Origin: Diplocarpon mali
Lineage: Eukaryota; Ascomycota; Leotiomycetes; Helotiales; Drepanopezizaceae
Reading direction: 5' to 3'
NCBI GenBank assembly: GCA_024741835.1
Contig: JAENRP010000012.1
Span: 124,001-188,000 of the forward strand
Length of the DNA: 64,000 nucleotides
The notes beneath the pieces are model-generated. The model saw only the letters and a list, made by a program, of their open reading frames with translations, had not been told where the DNA came from and did not search any database. This document shows, in pieces, positions 43,984 to 54,821 of the stretch; the first letter of the stretch is position 1; each line of letters starts with the position of its first letter. Both the position numbers and the translations under genes were made by a program.

Positions 43984-45428
43984 TTGGACAAATGGCTCTA
44001 TTTGTTTCTCAAGAGAGAGATGTCGCGAAGAGGTGATCCGGATGTTCAGGTGTCTGGAGCATTGTCTCTAGCATACAATAGAACGTCGCCAAAGACCACT
44101 CTCGAATCCACTCGCTTAGCCAAAAGGAAATATGTGAAAAAGGCTCCGCGCCGATTGCAGCTATGTGCGTCTAGTTTCCTACCGCTCCTAATCCCTTGAT
44201 GTTTTTGGCCCAGACCCTACTCTTAGCGCCAATGCTGTCTTTTAGTGATGAGCAATATTTTGTTCTTTCCTAGCGAATACGTACGTCTGAAGATAGTCAC
44301 CAACCTGATCGAGGATTTTCATAGTGTCTGAACCAGCCAGAGTAGGCCCGTGTGTCTGTTGTTTCTTGTTCTTGGTCGCTTCTATTGCAGCTAACATTAC
44401 GGATCAGTAATCCAAACCGAGCAAGTTATCCCTCAGCCTTTTCAGTGGAATCTAACGTCACTTGTAGAAATACCACTCTCTTGCAGTTTTCCCCAACCGG
44501 CCTTAGCGAGGCTCTGGTTGAAGACGGAAGATTCTATATGTACCATTGTACCATTAGCATCCTGCTGACATTGACTCGAAACAATCCCCCGGACATCAGG
44601 GAAGTCGGGCAGGGTTGGAAGGTTCTGTCAAGGGAGAATCACCATGAGCGTGCCATGACGCGCAGCAATTATCTTGTGGCTCGGCACAAGAGTTCCTTAA
44701 AGCTCGACAACACCGGTCTAGATTTGTAGCTAAGCTGATAATCCTGGGGCTTTCTATCCTCGCCAACATGCTCCTCCTCGGCTGCCAGCCGCGCCACTTA
44801 TAAGCGAGGACGGCGAGACTTCGACATCCTGATTGAGATTCCGCGGATCCTGGGGAGAACGGTGGAAGGTATAGGCAAGTGCTTGTGATGATTTCATCGA
44901 GAGGGTACAGACCTGGTGATATGTTCATCCTTTCCTGCATCTCCGACTACCGATGGTTATCGTTTCTGAGTTCTGGCTAGGATTAACAATTATCAGCCGA
45001 GGAATCTCATCCAAAGCGAGCACTACTATACCGATACTGTTTCTCTAAGACGCTGTTAGTATCATGTAGCCTCCTTGACTACGACTAGGTAATAATGTAA
45101 GCTTGTCCTGCTCGCGAGTCCGGGGCAGCTCTAGCCCCAGATGGAAAGCGTCGCTCCACAAGCTCGCTAATGAGATCCTCACGCCGCGCGACCCCGTATG
45201 CGTGTCATTCATTCGTTTTCGGTCTCTAGATAATACTTTTTCATCTGCCATTGTTTGCCGAGAGCCGCGCTTCAATGCCGGCTCTGGGGCCTAGGTCGGG
45301 TGAGGACGTCAGAGGTATGTAATGTTGGTAAGTTGAGGGAGATCCTTTCTTCCGCTTCTTGTTCTTACACCTTGGTTACGTATTTTCCGCGGCTCTGTTC
45401 TTCACAAAACTCCAACTTGGCTGAAAAT
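43984..45428. other. Intergenic region, no supported gene
   Basis: About 1.4 kb between two plus-strand genes. Short frames only, without domain, signal peptide or splice logic. The last few hundred bases are the likely leader of the esterase gene. Confidence 0.5.
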
Positions 45429-47447
45429 ATGGTACCGGTTATGGTGATGGCTGGTTCCGCTATGACGCTGGGAAGCTTCTCCGCAGCTTCTCTCGTCACC
45501 TTGCCACAAGCAGCACTCCCTATTGTGGATATTGGATACACAGTCCACCAAGCTACTTTGAATGTAGGAATTCTCCCTTTTGTTGGCCGGTGTCATCCTC
45601 ACAGCCAGAAAGTCGACGAGCTCAGGCTACTTCAACTTCTCCAATATCCGTTACGCCCAACCACCAGTTAGTCCGCTTCATTTATCTCCACCTCTGGCTG
45701 CTGTTGGCCGCAACTTAACCGTCAACGATGGCAGCAGAGGTGTTATATGCCCTCAAGTTGGTCCGGGTATGCCGTTCTAACCTTGGAGATGAGCAAGTGT
45801 TTATGATTATCTAGCATGGGAAGTGGAGGCAGTGCTGTTCCTTGCAGCTTTCCTCACTGGCCAGAATCTCACGAACTATATCCATCCCACAATGACCCAA
45901 ACCCCGGCCAGTACTCAGCTGTCGTCTCTACTGGCACTAAATTCGCGTACATCCGAAGATTGCCTATTTCTTGACGTCATTGTCCCTGAGAAGGTGTTTG
46001 ATACCACAAAGGTAAACACCACAAGTGGCTATCACGAGGCACAATGCCAGGCTGGAAAGAACTGCACTGTTTCTGCCGGAGCTCCAGTCCTTGTGTGGAT
46101 CTATGGAGGAGGGTATACCGGAGGAAGTAAGACTGGCTCAGGAGACCCTTCCAGCTTGATTGCCAAGAGTCTCGAGAATGATGGCGAAGGCGTTGTTTAC
46201 CTAGCTATGAACTACCGCTTAGGTCTCTTCGTAGGTTCTGACAAGTTTATCCGTGACTGGAGCTCACTTCCCTTGGGTTGGTTGTCTGGAAATGAGAATA
46301 TCACAGCCAATGTCGGTCTTTTGGACCAGAGATTGGCGCTAGACTGGGTTCAGCAGAACATCTACCTCTTCGGTGGCGATCCATCGCGAGTCACCGTCAT
46401 GGGAGAGTCTGCTGGCGGCGGCTCGATCATGCACCACATAACATCCTATGGTGGGCTAGGGACTGTTCCCTTTCAACAAGCAATTCCACAGAGTCCTGCT
46501 TTCCAACCGTTTGTCCCAGCGCAATCGGAAGCTATCTTCTCCCAAGTCCTAGGGAGCGCCTCTAGTATCACGAACATGACCGTCAGCACAGCTGATGATC
46601 TCCGCGCACTGTCGTTCGAAGCGTTGTACGCTCTTAACGCTATCTTGGTAGGCCGCTCGAGCTATGGGTCTTTCTATTTTGGCCCGGCTGTCGATCCGAA
46701 ACCTCATTCTTACGTTCCGGATTTCCCGCTGCGTCTCCTGGCAAATGGATCCTTCCACAATATCAGTTTGATGGTAGGACATAATTCCAATCGAGGTCTG
46801 GTCTTCACTCCTCCGTTCATCCAAGACCAGAGGAGTTCCGAGAAGCGATTAGAACCCTCTTTACTACTGCGAACGAGTCTGTTTTGTGTAAGCGAAACCT
46901 GACTAGCAGAACCGCCAAGTCCGCCCTTCGAGATGGTACGCAGTTGTGTTAACAACTAGACAGCAACCATCACCGACGAGCTCTACCCACCAGTGTACAA
47001 TGGTACATATGGATACAAAAATGCCATCGACAGGACCTCCTCGCCATTTCCAATTTCCTAGTCACATGTCCGGCGTATTATCTCGCCTCCAAGATGTCTC
47101 CGGCCTACGGCTACGTTTTCCAAGTCCCGCCCGGCCTGCATGGTCAAGACGTCGCCGCATACACGTTCTTCAACGGCGACAACACGACTCTGAACGAAGG
47201 GGCCTTTGTCAACGCCACGGTGGCGATCGCGTTCCAGAGATACTTGACTAGCTTTGCTGTGAACGGAGTCCCGACTGCTGAGGGAGTGCCGGGTTTCATC
47301 CTGTACGGGGGTCACCACGCGGTGTCGAGTATCAGCTCGCATTTTATCCTGATTCCTGGGCTTGGGGAGCATATCACCGATGCGGCGGCGATGGAGGAGC
47401 GCTGTAGGTTCTGGGCTGAAGCGCCGTATTATAGCTTGGACGATTAG
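45429..47447 (+). pseudogene. Broken secreted type-B carboxylesterase
   Basis: Model: exon 1 45429-45563, intron to 45612, exon 2 45613-45766, intron to 45814, exon 3 45815-46887, intron to 46963, exon 4 46964-47447. The first three exons join well (signal-like start, FNFSNIRYAQPP, then SEDCLFLDV, PVLVWIYGGGYTGGS, GESAGGGS with the nucleophile Ser, HG-DV near the end with the likely catalytic His). Three defects follow. The catalytic Glu of the usual HNxNEG is Arg (CGA 46792-46794). One base is missing near 46826-46832, shifting the frame before EFREAIRTLF. One more base is missing near 47036-47044, before LAISNFLVTC. A pseudogene is likely; small assembly indels could explain the shifts but not the lost Glu. 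Confidence 0.75.
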
Positions 47448-48078
47448 AGTTAGAAATACCGAATGATAGTCGAGGAACAAAAGAAACCATGTTGGATTGG
47501 ACCAACTGTTACGTCAAGTGAGAGCGATGATTCGTTTACGTCGCGCTATTCATCGTAGACGACCAAGCAAGGACTCGAGATTGGAAAATGGAAACCAAGA
47601 TATTGAATATATGGTTACATCTCTCTGATAAAATCAAAGAAATAGTCCAGATGATAGATGATCTAGTATCCACACGGAATCAATAGTGGATCAGTAACCA
47701 GATGAAAATCCATCTGATCCCGAGGCCAACTAAAATAGTTGGCTACTCTGGCTATACAAGAAAAATCATCATCGATATGTCATAGGCAACTATCTAGTAA
47801 GAGCCGCCGTCGACATGTCGTACGCGATTGCCTTGTAAGAATCAACTTCGATGTCATAGGCAATTGCCGGGTAGAGATCTAGTTCCAGACCGCATACAAA
47901 CTTCCCGTAAAGGTCTACATGTATCGCTCTTTCCTCCTCACGAGAATTCATCTATAAGAACTCGCTCACGACAACTTACAACGAACTCATTCACAACTCA
48001 CTCAGAACTCCCTTCCAACAGCTTCTTAGAACAACTCACTTACAGCAACCCCCTTACAACAACCCACTCCCAACCACA
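47448..48078. other. Upstream region of the cysteine-rich secreted protein gene
   Basis: About 630 bp. It has three imperfect repeats of about 38 bp (47768-47880), TATAAGAAC near 47951, and a CA/CT-rich leader (about 47960-48078) with repeated CAACTCACT-like units, typical of fungal 5' UTRs of well-transcribed secreted-protein genes. Confidence 0.55.
47768..47880 (+). repeat. Three imperfect tandem repeats of about 38 bp
   Basis: Units begin near 47768, 47804 and 47843, and share TCGAYATGTC-(A/G)TA-(G/C)GC-(A/G)A-(C/T)T followed by GTARGAG. They lie about 200-310 bp upstream of the start codon of the secreted-protein gene. Confidence 0.6.
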
Positions 48079-49130
48079 ATGAAGACCTCAGCAACAGCCC
48101 TCTTCGCAACAGCAATCCTGGCCCTTGCTAACCTCACAAGCAGCGCCGTCATTTCTCGCAGCAACTATTCCATCATCGCAGCCTCGATCAACAATGAGGA
48201 CTTGCAACACTGCTCCGATCTGACATTTCCCTCGGACGGGTCCTACCAAGTCGCAGACTGCACCATCGACCCAGAACACATCGCCGGGTTCCGCTGGTCT
48301 TCCTCCCCTCCGTCTTTGAACCTCACCGCCGCCACCAGCACCATCGCCAACACGACCCTTCTCTCCGCCCGCGACCCCGCCAGAGGCAAGCCTCCTCCCC
48401 CAGTCCCCGAGACGGCACATCTCCTCTGGCGCGAAGCAAATGACGCCCCGGACGACTTCAAGCAGTGCATCTCCGGATCCCACGACGGCCCTGCCTCCAC
48501 ACCCGCCGGCTTCGAGAAGCGCAGGAACGACTTCCACTTCCTCTGCAGCAGCGTGGACAAAGAGTACGTGGTGCGCCGCGCGGGTCACGACGCGAAGACA
48601 AGCCCCTGCGCGTGCAGCGTGTGGAGCTACCGGACGGCCAGGTTCCAGGTGTGTAATTGCAACCGCTGCGATAGACTGGTCGTGAGCTGGGGGTTGAGAG
48701 ATGTGTGTAGGGAGATTAGTGAGCACGTGAGTCCTAGCTTTTTTACGTATCTTCGTTTGCTTGGTTTCCTGAGAAGAGGGGGCCTGTGAGGCGTGGAATG
48801 GTCAGTCGATGGAGTGATGAATGGCGCTGATATTTGTAGTGCTCGAGCCAGGGCTATTCGAGCGGGTACATGCGGCTTCCAAGGGCTGGAGCAGTGTTCG
48901 AGCAGCATTTCGTTGAGGGCAAGGGGAGGAAACAGGCAGCGGATGAGGAGCTGAGGAGCGTGCTGGAGGACAGCAGTGCGTGTTTACACCGAGATGTGTG
49001 GAGCGCGCAGAAAATGTCGGATCTGGACAAGTCGGAGCCGCTCGTCAAGTGTAAGGTAGATGCGAGTGCGATGTTGTCGCGGAAGTGTTGGAGGGTGACT
49101 GATCCTCAGAATACTTGGTGGGAGAAGTAG
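48079..49130 (+). CDS. Small secreted cysteine-rich protein (312 aa)
   Basis: Exons are 48079-48726 and 48840-49130, with one 113-nt intron (GTGAGT...TGTAG, phase 0). The N-terminus MKTSATALFATAILALANLT with a cut near SSA-VIS is a clear signal peptide. The mature part has 14 cysteines (for example SPCACS and VCNCNRC), an even number that fits disulfide pairing, several N-x-S/T sites and no membrane segment. No known domain recognised. The end is KCWRVTDPQNTWWEK. The position next to a decayed secreted esterase and close to AT-rich repeats, plus the CA-rich leader, fit an effector or apoplastic protein; that is inference. Frame is open and ordinary in codon use. Confidence 0.75.
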
Positions 49131-49591
49131 TTTCTGGGATCTCCGAATACAAAGCCAGCTCGGTGGAGTGGAGATAATTTGGCATTCGACGAGGAGACAA
49201 ATTGGATTAATGTTGTACCCCATTACCCTCTAAACATATTTTGCTGCTCAATTCCAGTATCTCGTTCTTACACTAGTCTTATATTAGAGTAATAGTACTG
49301 CCTGATCGTAACCTGATGTACACCAACTGCCAATTGGAAGCCGTACATCATGGACGCAGCGGTGTGGTTCTTAGCAGCCAAAGTATACAGTATGCGATGC
49401 AAGCAAACTACCCGATTTGATCGCTTCCGAGCGAGGCAGACTGGCATGCGCATATGCACAGCGGTGTGCTGACTTCGTGTTTCCTACTTCCGACTTCCTG
49501 AATTTCTACTCTCCGTTGGTACGAGGCGCGACGGGAACGCTTCATAGGGCGGAGAATTGCAGGCGCGGATAACTGCATACTCCGGATTCCA
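49131..49591. other. Convergent intergenic region
   Basis: About 460 bp between the stops of the cysteine-rich gene (plus) and CDK8 (minus); 3' UTRs expected. Nothing else seen. Confidence 0.6.
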
Positions 49592-50872
49592 TTATTCCTT
49601 CAGCCTCTTCATGGGCCTCGAATCATCCGGCAGACCGCCTCGCTTCGTACCAGGCAGACTGCTCGTGCGAATGTCGTTGTCATCTTGGCTGACTCTCCGA
49701 TGCGGGTACTCCGCTTTGATACCCTCGAAGCAATTACTGCTCACCTTTTCGCCAGTGCTGAAGAACGGATGTTGCAGTGCTTGCTGAGCGGTGAGACGGC
49801 GCTCAGGGTCATATTCGAGGAGACCAGATAGGAGCCTAAATCCTTCTGCCCCGAGAGAAGCATTGGATGTCGAGCCGGATGCGGATGCAAGCTGATTGAT
49901 AGTGCCGTAGTACCATTTCTCAAGGCTTGACCCGCCTCTCGAGTTAGAAGTCGAGAGGGTGCTGACTTGGCTGTACTCGGGCATGTTGACCAGGTGTGGC
50001 CATTTCTCTTTCGTTGGCAATCCCATGATCGCTACGATCTTCTGCATCTGGTTTCGTTGGAATGGGACAGTCTTTTTGCTGTCCATCTTCGCCTCCTCGC
50101 CCTTGAAAATTGGTCTTAGCGAGAGCAGCTCTGCAAAAATGCAGCCGATCGCCCACATATCGATAGCTGGAGTGTAATGCTTTGATCCAAGTATCAGCTC
50201 CGGCGCTCGGTACCAGATAGTTACGACGACTTTGTCGCCTGAATATAGGCTATGTAGAGGTTTGTTGAAGAGACGTGCTAAGCCCAGATCACCAATCTTC
50301 ACTTCACCACTGGAAGTCACCATGATATTGGCCGGCTTCAGATCTCGATGAAGGACCCAGTTTGCATGTAGATATTGACACCCGTTAAGAAGTTGAAACA
50401 TGATGGACTTCAAGGCAGACGGTGCCATGGGATGGGGTGTGGGTTGGGTGTGATGATGTATAATTTGGAGGAGATCATGCTCAGCATACTCAAAGACCAT
50501 GAAGATACATCTATCCTCTAGAATGATCTCGTTCAATCGGATGACGTTCATGTGACTGAGTTCGGAACAGAGTGCCATTTCTCTAACGGCAGACTGAGAG
50601 ATGCCAGTATACTGGACTGCCTCGCCTTCCTTATCTGGATATTGATTTAACAGATGCCTTTGGCTGGGTAGGGAATACTAACCCGGCTTGAACTTTTTAA
50701 TAGCAAATTCTCCATTCTGACCTTGACGGCCCACAGCCTTGTAGACTCTTCCATACGTGCCACTGCTGATAAAGCCAATGACCTTGTATCGGTCAATAAC
50801 CCGAACTTTACTCTGGTATCCTATAATGGGACCAGTTGCCCGATCCACCGGATCTGTCCATGATGTCAGCAG
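49592..50872 (-). CDS. SSN3: Cyclin-dependent kinase 8 (Mediator kinase Ssn3), N-terminus unresolved
   Basis: Ser/Thr kinase of the Mediator CDK8 module, acting with cyclin C on RNA polymerase II transcription. Modelled exons are 50872-50683 and 50634-49592, joined across a 48-nt intron (GTTAGT...CCAG) that restores FKP-DKEGEAVQYTGI; 410 residues so far. Motifs: glycine loop SSGTYGRVYKA, AIKKFKP, the cyclin-binding helix ISQSAVREMALCSEL (CDK8 counterpart of PSTAIRE), HRDLKPANIM, GDLGLARLF and TIWYRAPELILG. The end PDDSRPMKRLKE is basic, as in fungal orthologues. Upstream of 50872 the frame stops at an acceptor-like TTTGAATAG, so at least one more 5' exon exists; a candidate ATG near 50925 would need an intron under 30 nt, which is too short. 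Start left open. Confidence 0.9.
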
Positions 50873-52591
50873 CTATTCAAAGAATTAACAAGAGCACACA
50901 CGGAAAGAAGGTCGTCTGGGTGGAAACATTGACGGATGCTCGGAGAGGTAGCGATCAGATGACCTTCTCAATGATACCGAGTCGAGATGAGGCCAGACAA
51001 TCACGACCGCATTCCGTTACTTCTATCGAGAAACAATCAAATGACAAAAGACACGGTGAAAACTATGCTGCGAGAGAGTTGTGTACCGTCAAAAGCTTGC
51101 TGGACGCTCCTTTTCAAGGTCTGAGTCCGTTGGGTGGAAACCGAAGATGGACCCCCGGACGACGGCGGATTTGATGCCAGGCTCATCGAGCTGGGATGAT
51201 ATGCTTGGGTTGGCAAATGGCACTGATGGACGTGGCGTGGCGTGCGCCTGTGCCCGCGTTTCTATGCTAAGGAGTAATGCGAATGATTTTACGGTAAATG
51301 CGGTCAAGCAGAATATAGAGTCGATAGGGTAGAATCAGGGTAGTGGTCTGATACAGTACAGTGGAGTACGGTGCAGGACAGTACAGCAGACAGCGAATCC
51401 CTAGGACAGGACAGCACAAGACAGATCGATTGCAGGGGGCGCTCGCGTTGATCCTGCTGCCGTGGATCAGAGCGTCCTGTCTCCACGGATGTCGCTGACG
51501 TTGGACTGGAGTTACTCTTTAGTCGAGGAGGCGGGAAGACGGCGCCAGACTGGAAGGGAGACTGGATGGCTAAGTGGCTGGATAGCTGAATTGTTGAATA
51601 GCAGGATGACTGGATGGCTGGATGAGTTGAGTACTTAAAGTAAGGAGTGTGCATGAGGCAAGAAAAGGCAATTGGGATGTTGGATAGATAGATACCTCAG
51701 AGGTCAGGCTTGAGCTGGCACTTGGTGACGCGAGCCACTCAGTATGGTTCCTATAGTTGTGAGGTCAACCCCAAACTATTTAAACTCTTATGATTTTTTT
51801 CCCTTGGCTATTTCCCCTGTCTAGACTCAATGGTTATTATCCGTATATTGCCTCGAATTGGAGAAAATCGGAGAGTACTCGTAGAATTTTCAGAGGTAAG
51901 TTGATCTAAATGGCAATCAGCTTATGTAATATCAAGGCGAGCTTAGGAGTATTTTTTTTCTTTGAATATGCTATATGAGTTCTGAACTATATAGCACAAG
52001 CGGCAAACCTAAATTCGGATTAGGCATAAGGAGAAAAATAGCATGAAAATCTCCTTGCGATTCACAATTGAGCCTATAATACCTATAGTTTCCGATTCCT
52101 TAGATAAGAGTCTAACATGCATCTTAGTCGATAGTTATTCCCCCTAGGTCTTAGGTAAGTACGTTTTTAGAAAGTGCCTTAATAAATAGACTCGCCTTAA
52201 GTTCTGTATTTTAGGACAAGCCCTTAACGATAATAGCGGCTATTTATTTGATTATATCAAGCGTCTTACTAGTGGGCCACGGCTCTCGATCATAACGCTT
52301 TTAATCAACTTTTATAAGGGAAATTCTTTGAAATATGTCCTTTTCCTTCCTCCTCCTCTTTACGTACAATTATAACCTGCCTTTCCCCCCTTTGTATCCT
52401 TCGTTAAGCTTTTCCTTTAATCTTAGGTATATATTTAATTAATCCCAGAGTATGTAAGTAGAGGTTGAAAGTAGAGGGTATTTGTAGAAGAGATAGTATG
52501 AAAATTTCTTTATTTCAAAGCTTTTGAAAAGTGCTGGCTTTATTCGACTTCAAGTTTGGTTATTTCGTAATCGAGGAGACTTAATCTCGGC
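50873..52591. other. CDK8 upstream region and AT-rich repeat remnants
   Basis: 50873-51660 holds the missing CDK8 5' exon(s) and leader, plus low-complexity runs (CAGTACAG/GGACAG-like at about 51340-51425; TGGATGGCT-like at about 51560-51630). 51760-52590 is AT-rich. At about 52020-52300 the conceptual plus translation (SDSLDKSLTCILVDS...FDYIKRLTSGPRLSI) resembles a decayed retroelement aspartic-protease region, but this is weak. Confidence 0.45.
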
Positions 52592-52657
52592 CCTGCAGAC
52601 TCTTAAAGAGTCTGCAGGTTCATAGGAGACGCGTACAGGTGTTGAGTCGTCGTCTCC
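52592..52657 (+). repeat. Repeat M, copy 2, with a perfect 13-bp hairpin
   Basis: CCTGCAGACTCTT and AAGAGTCTGCAGG form a perfect inverted repeat around a single A (52592-52618), followed by GTTCATAGGAGACGCGTACA and GAGTCGTCGTCTCC. The inverted copy is at 39494-39561. Looks like the end of a transposon. Confidence 0.75.
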
Positions 52658-53228
52658 CAGCTTAGGAGTCTTGGAAGTATGATAGTAACTATATTCCTAT
52701 TCGGACCTATTATCTTGGGCAGTCTGGGTCGCGGAAACGTTCTCGAGTAGTATGAGAACGCCAGCAAGAGAGAAATCTTTATAAGAGCTAAGCGTCGGCG
52801 GTTATCGTAGAATACGACGTGTATGAAGTACTCTATGTAAATGTTATGCTTTATTGCAAGCTAAACAAGCACTCCTTTGAAGCATACTAGCATATGCACA
52901 AGAGTGGATTTTCGACAGCTTTGTTAACTTCGATTTACTTCCATACTGTGCATGGCGTTTGTTTCACTTACAACGAAGTATTTCAAACACATAATCCAGG
53001 GTAACTTTCCACTTAGGATCACAGTAGACTGAAGGTCATAAAATACTCTGCATGATCTGCAAAGGAGGTTAACAAGAAGGACGCGCACTGGCAATCGTGG
53101 AATCTTACTAATGACGCGATAGCGAATTAAATTATTCTGCTGTATACTTACTTCTTGATAAGATTATTCTTCTGATTTAGGCAGTACTCTTAATGCGCGC
53201 ACTTTCTCAGCAGCTAATCAAAGGCGCT

Positions 53229-53733
53229 CGTTATACCCTTTACTTTTGACCTCTACCCGCGTATTCCGGGATTATTTATAATATATACCCACGATTAATT
53301 GAAGGAATAAGGCGGGTTATAGTATTTAAACAAGGGGTAAAGGAAAAGGATATAGGACAAGGTGATAAGAATTGGGTGTAGATGGCCGCCGATGACTAGT
53401 AAGACGCCTAATAAATAACTAAATAACTAGTCACGATTGCGTAGGGAGGCGTTCGCAGCCTAGAATGGAAGAGTTAAGTTATACCTAAAGCGATTTCTTA
53501 GCTTTACTATCTAAGACCCTTCCTTGAGATAAGGTCTAAGCTCAAGACTTAAAGAGCCTTATTTTCAAAGAAGATACAAAAGAAGACTCATCTAAGGAAT
53601 TAGGCTGGACCAAGGACAAGTAGTGAATCGGAAAGAGTTTTTCAGGCTAGTTCTCTGCTTGTATATAGGATATAACTATAGAGTTTCTCGATTGTGCTAT
53701 ATAGTTTAGAACGAATCCAGCATATTGAAAAGG
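53229..53733 (+). repeat. Dispersed repeat R, copy 2
   Basis: About 505 bp similar to 39664-40212, same orientation, ending in GCATATTGAAAAGG (copy 1: GCATATTAAAAGG). Non-coding. It is more GC-preserved than copy 1 in several places (GCGTATTCCGGG against GCGTATTCTAGG), consistent with RIP-type decay of copy 1. Confidence 0.75.
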
Positions 53734-54279
53734 CGCTTGTTTAAAAAACGTAAATCCACTTTCCTCTAAGCCCACTAAGTCCACCTACCTGAAAGGAAAG
53801 AGTCAGCTCTATCGTAACACAAGGCTCGCAAGCTCGCTTTGATTATAGGCTCTGTTGCCAACTTTTTTCTATTACTGTTTTAATTGATTCGGAGTTCCCG
53901 CTATCTAGTTGATACTCCGTACCTAATAACTTCAAAACAGACTGTTCTATTAAGAAAGGATCGAATCCATGTCAACATAACAAAAATGGAGCTATTCCAA
54001 ACGCTGGCCCTGCTCTACACTAACTGCGAAGTAGCTATCCTCCTTACTCCTCTCGGTGGAGTGGTGACATTCTGTGATATAAGGATCCTAGGGATTAACA
54101 TATGAGACATACCATATATATTGTTTCAAATTCGCCTGCTTTAAATAGAATTCTTCATGTACTGAAGCATAAATAAACAGTAGACCCCCTTGAATCAATG
54201 GACGCAATCATACATTATCAAATTTTTATTGTCACGATCTCCTTGTGCTTTTTCTTTGAATAAACACCAGTATTTCACT

Positions 54280-54821
54280 ATGAAGCTTTTCATCCTTGTT
54301 ATGTTATCAGTTCGGATATTCGCTGAGAGTCTAATAAAGACTTCATCGTTCTGTGACGATGGTGCTACTCTTCCTGAAAACCATTCCTGCCCTGTAAGAT
54401 TATTGTATTAGAAACTTGTAAAATTAGTTGCACTAATCTATGAACGCGTATAGGAGAACACTAAGCCCTTCTGTGTAGGTTATAGCGCTATTAAACTTAC
54501 CTAAGGATATTCTTGCTAATTTTCCTCTCTCAACACTTAGTGCTCTGATGCGGTTGTTCAGAGCTCGGTATTCGCAACTGGCCGTACTTGCTCAGGAGCC
54601 TTGTATTCGGATGGCACTGAAACATTTCCATCATGCAGGCAACTAGAAAATGTCAGTTTAATTCCCAGACCGATGTACTTAGGTAATATTGCTAATTTCC
54701 ACTCTCTATAGAGTATAATGTGTGTAAGTGATTATATTTGAAAACTCATTAAAAATATCAGCTTGACGTTCGTAGTGCGACACTTAAGCATGTATGCGCG
54801 ATATTGTTAGGATTAGGGTGA
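54280..54821 (+). CDS. Small cysteine-rich secreted protein in AT-rich DNA (about 105 aa)
   Basis: By-eye model: exons 54280-54393, 54454-54474, 54541-54651, 54712-54723 and 54762-54821; introns of 60, 66, 60 and 38 nt with GT...AG ends, all phase 0. The start MKLFILVMLSVRIFAESLIK is a signal peptide. The mature part gives SFCDDG, NHSCP, PFCCSD, GRTCSG, FPSCRQ, SIMC and KHVC: eight cysteines including one CC pair. If the short last intron is not used, the protein ends after SIMCVSDYI (stop 54739-54741) with seven cysteines. Open frames confined between good splice sites, with a Cys at nearly every exon edge, argue that it is real. It has many small exons for its size and lies in a repeat-rich region, as fungal effector candidates often do. 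Not a hydrophobin by spacing, although eight cysteines with a CC pair are reminiscent. Confidence 0.5.
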
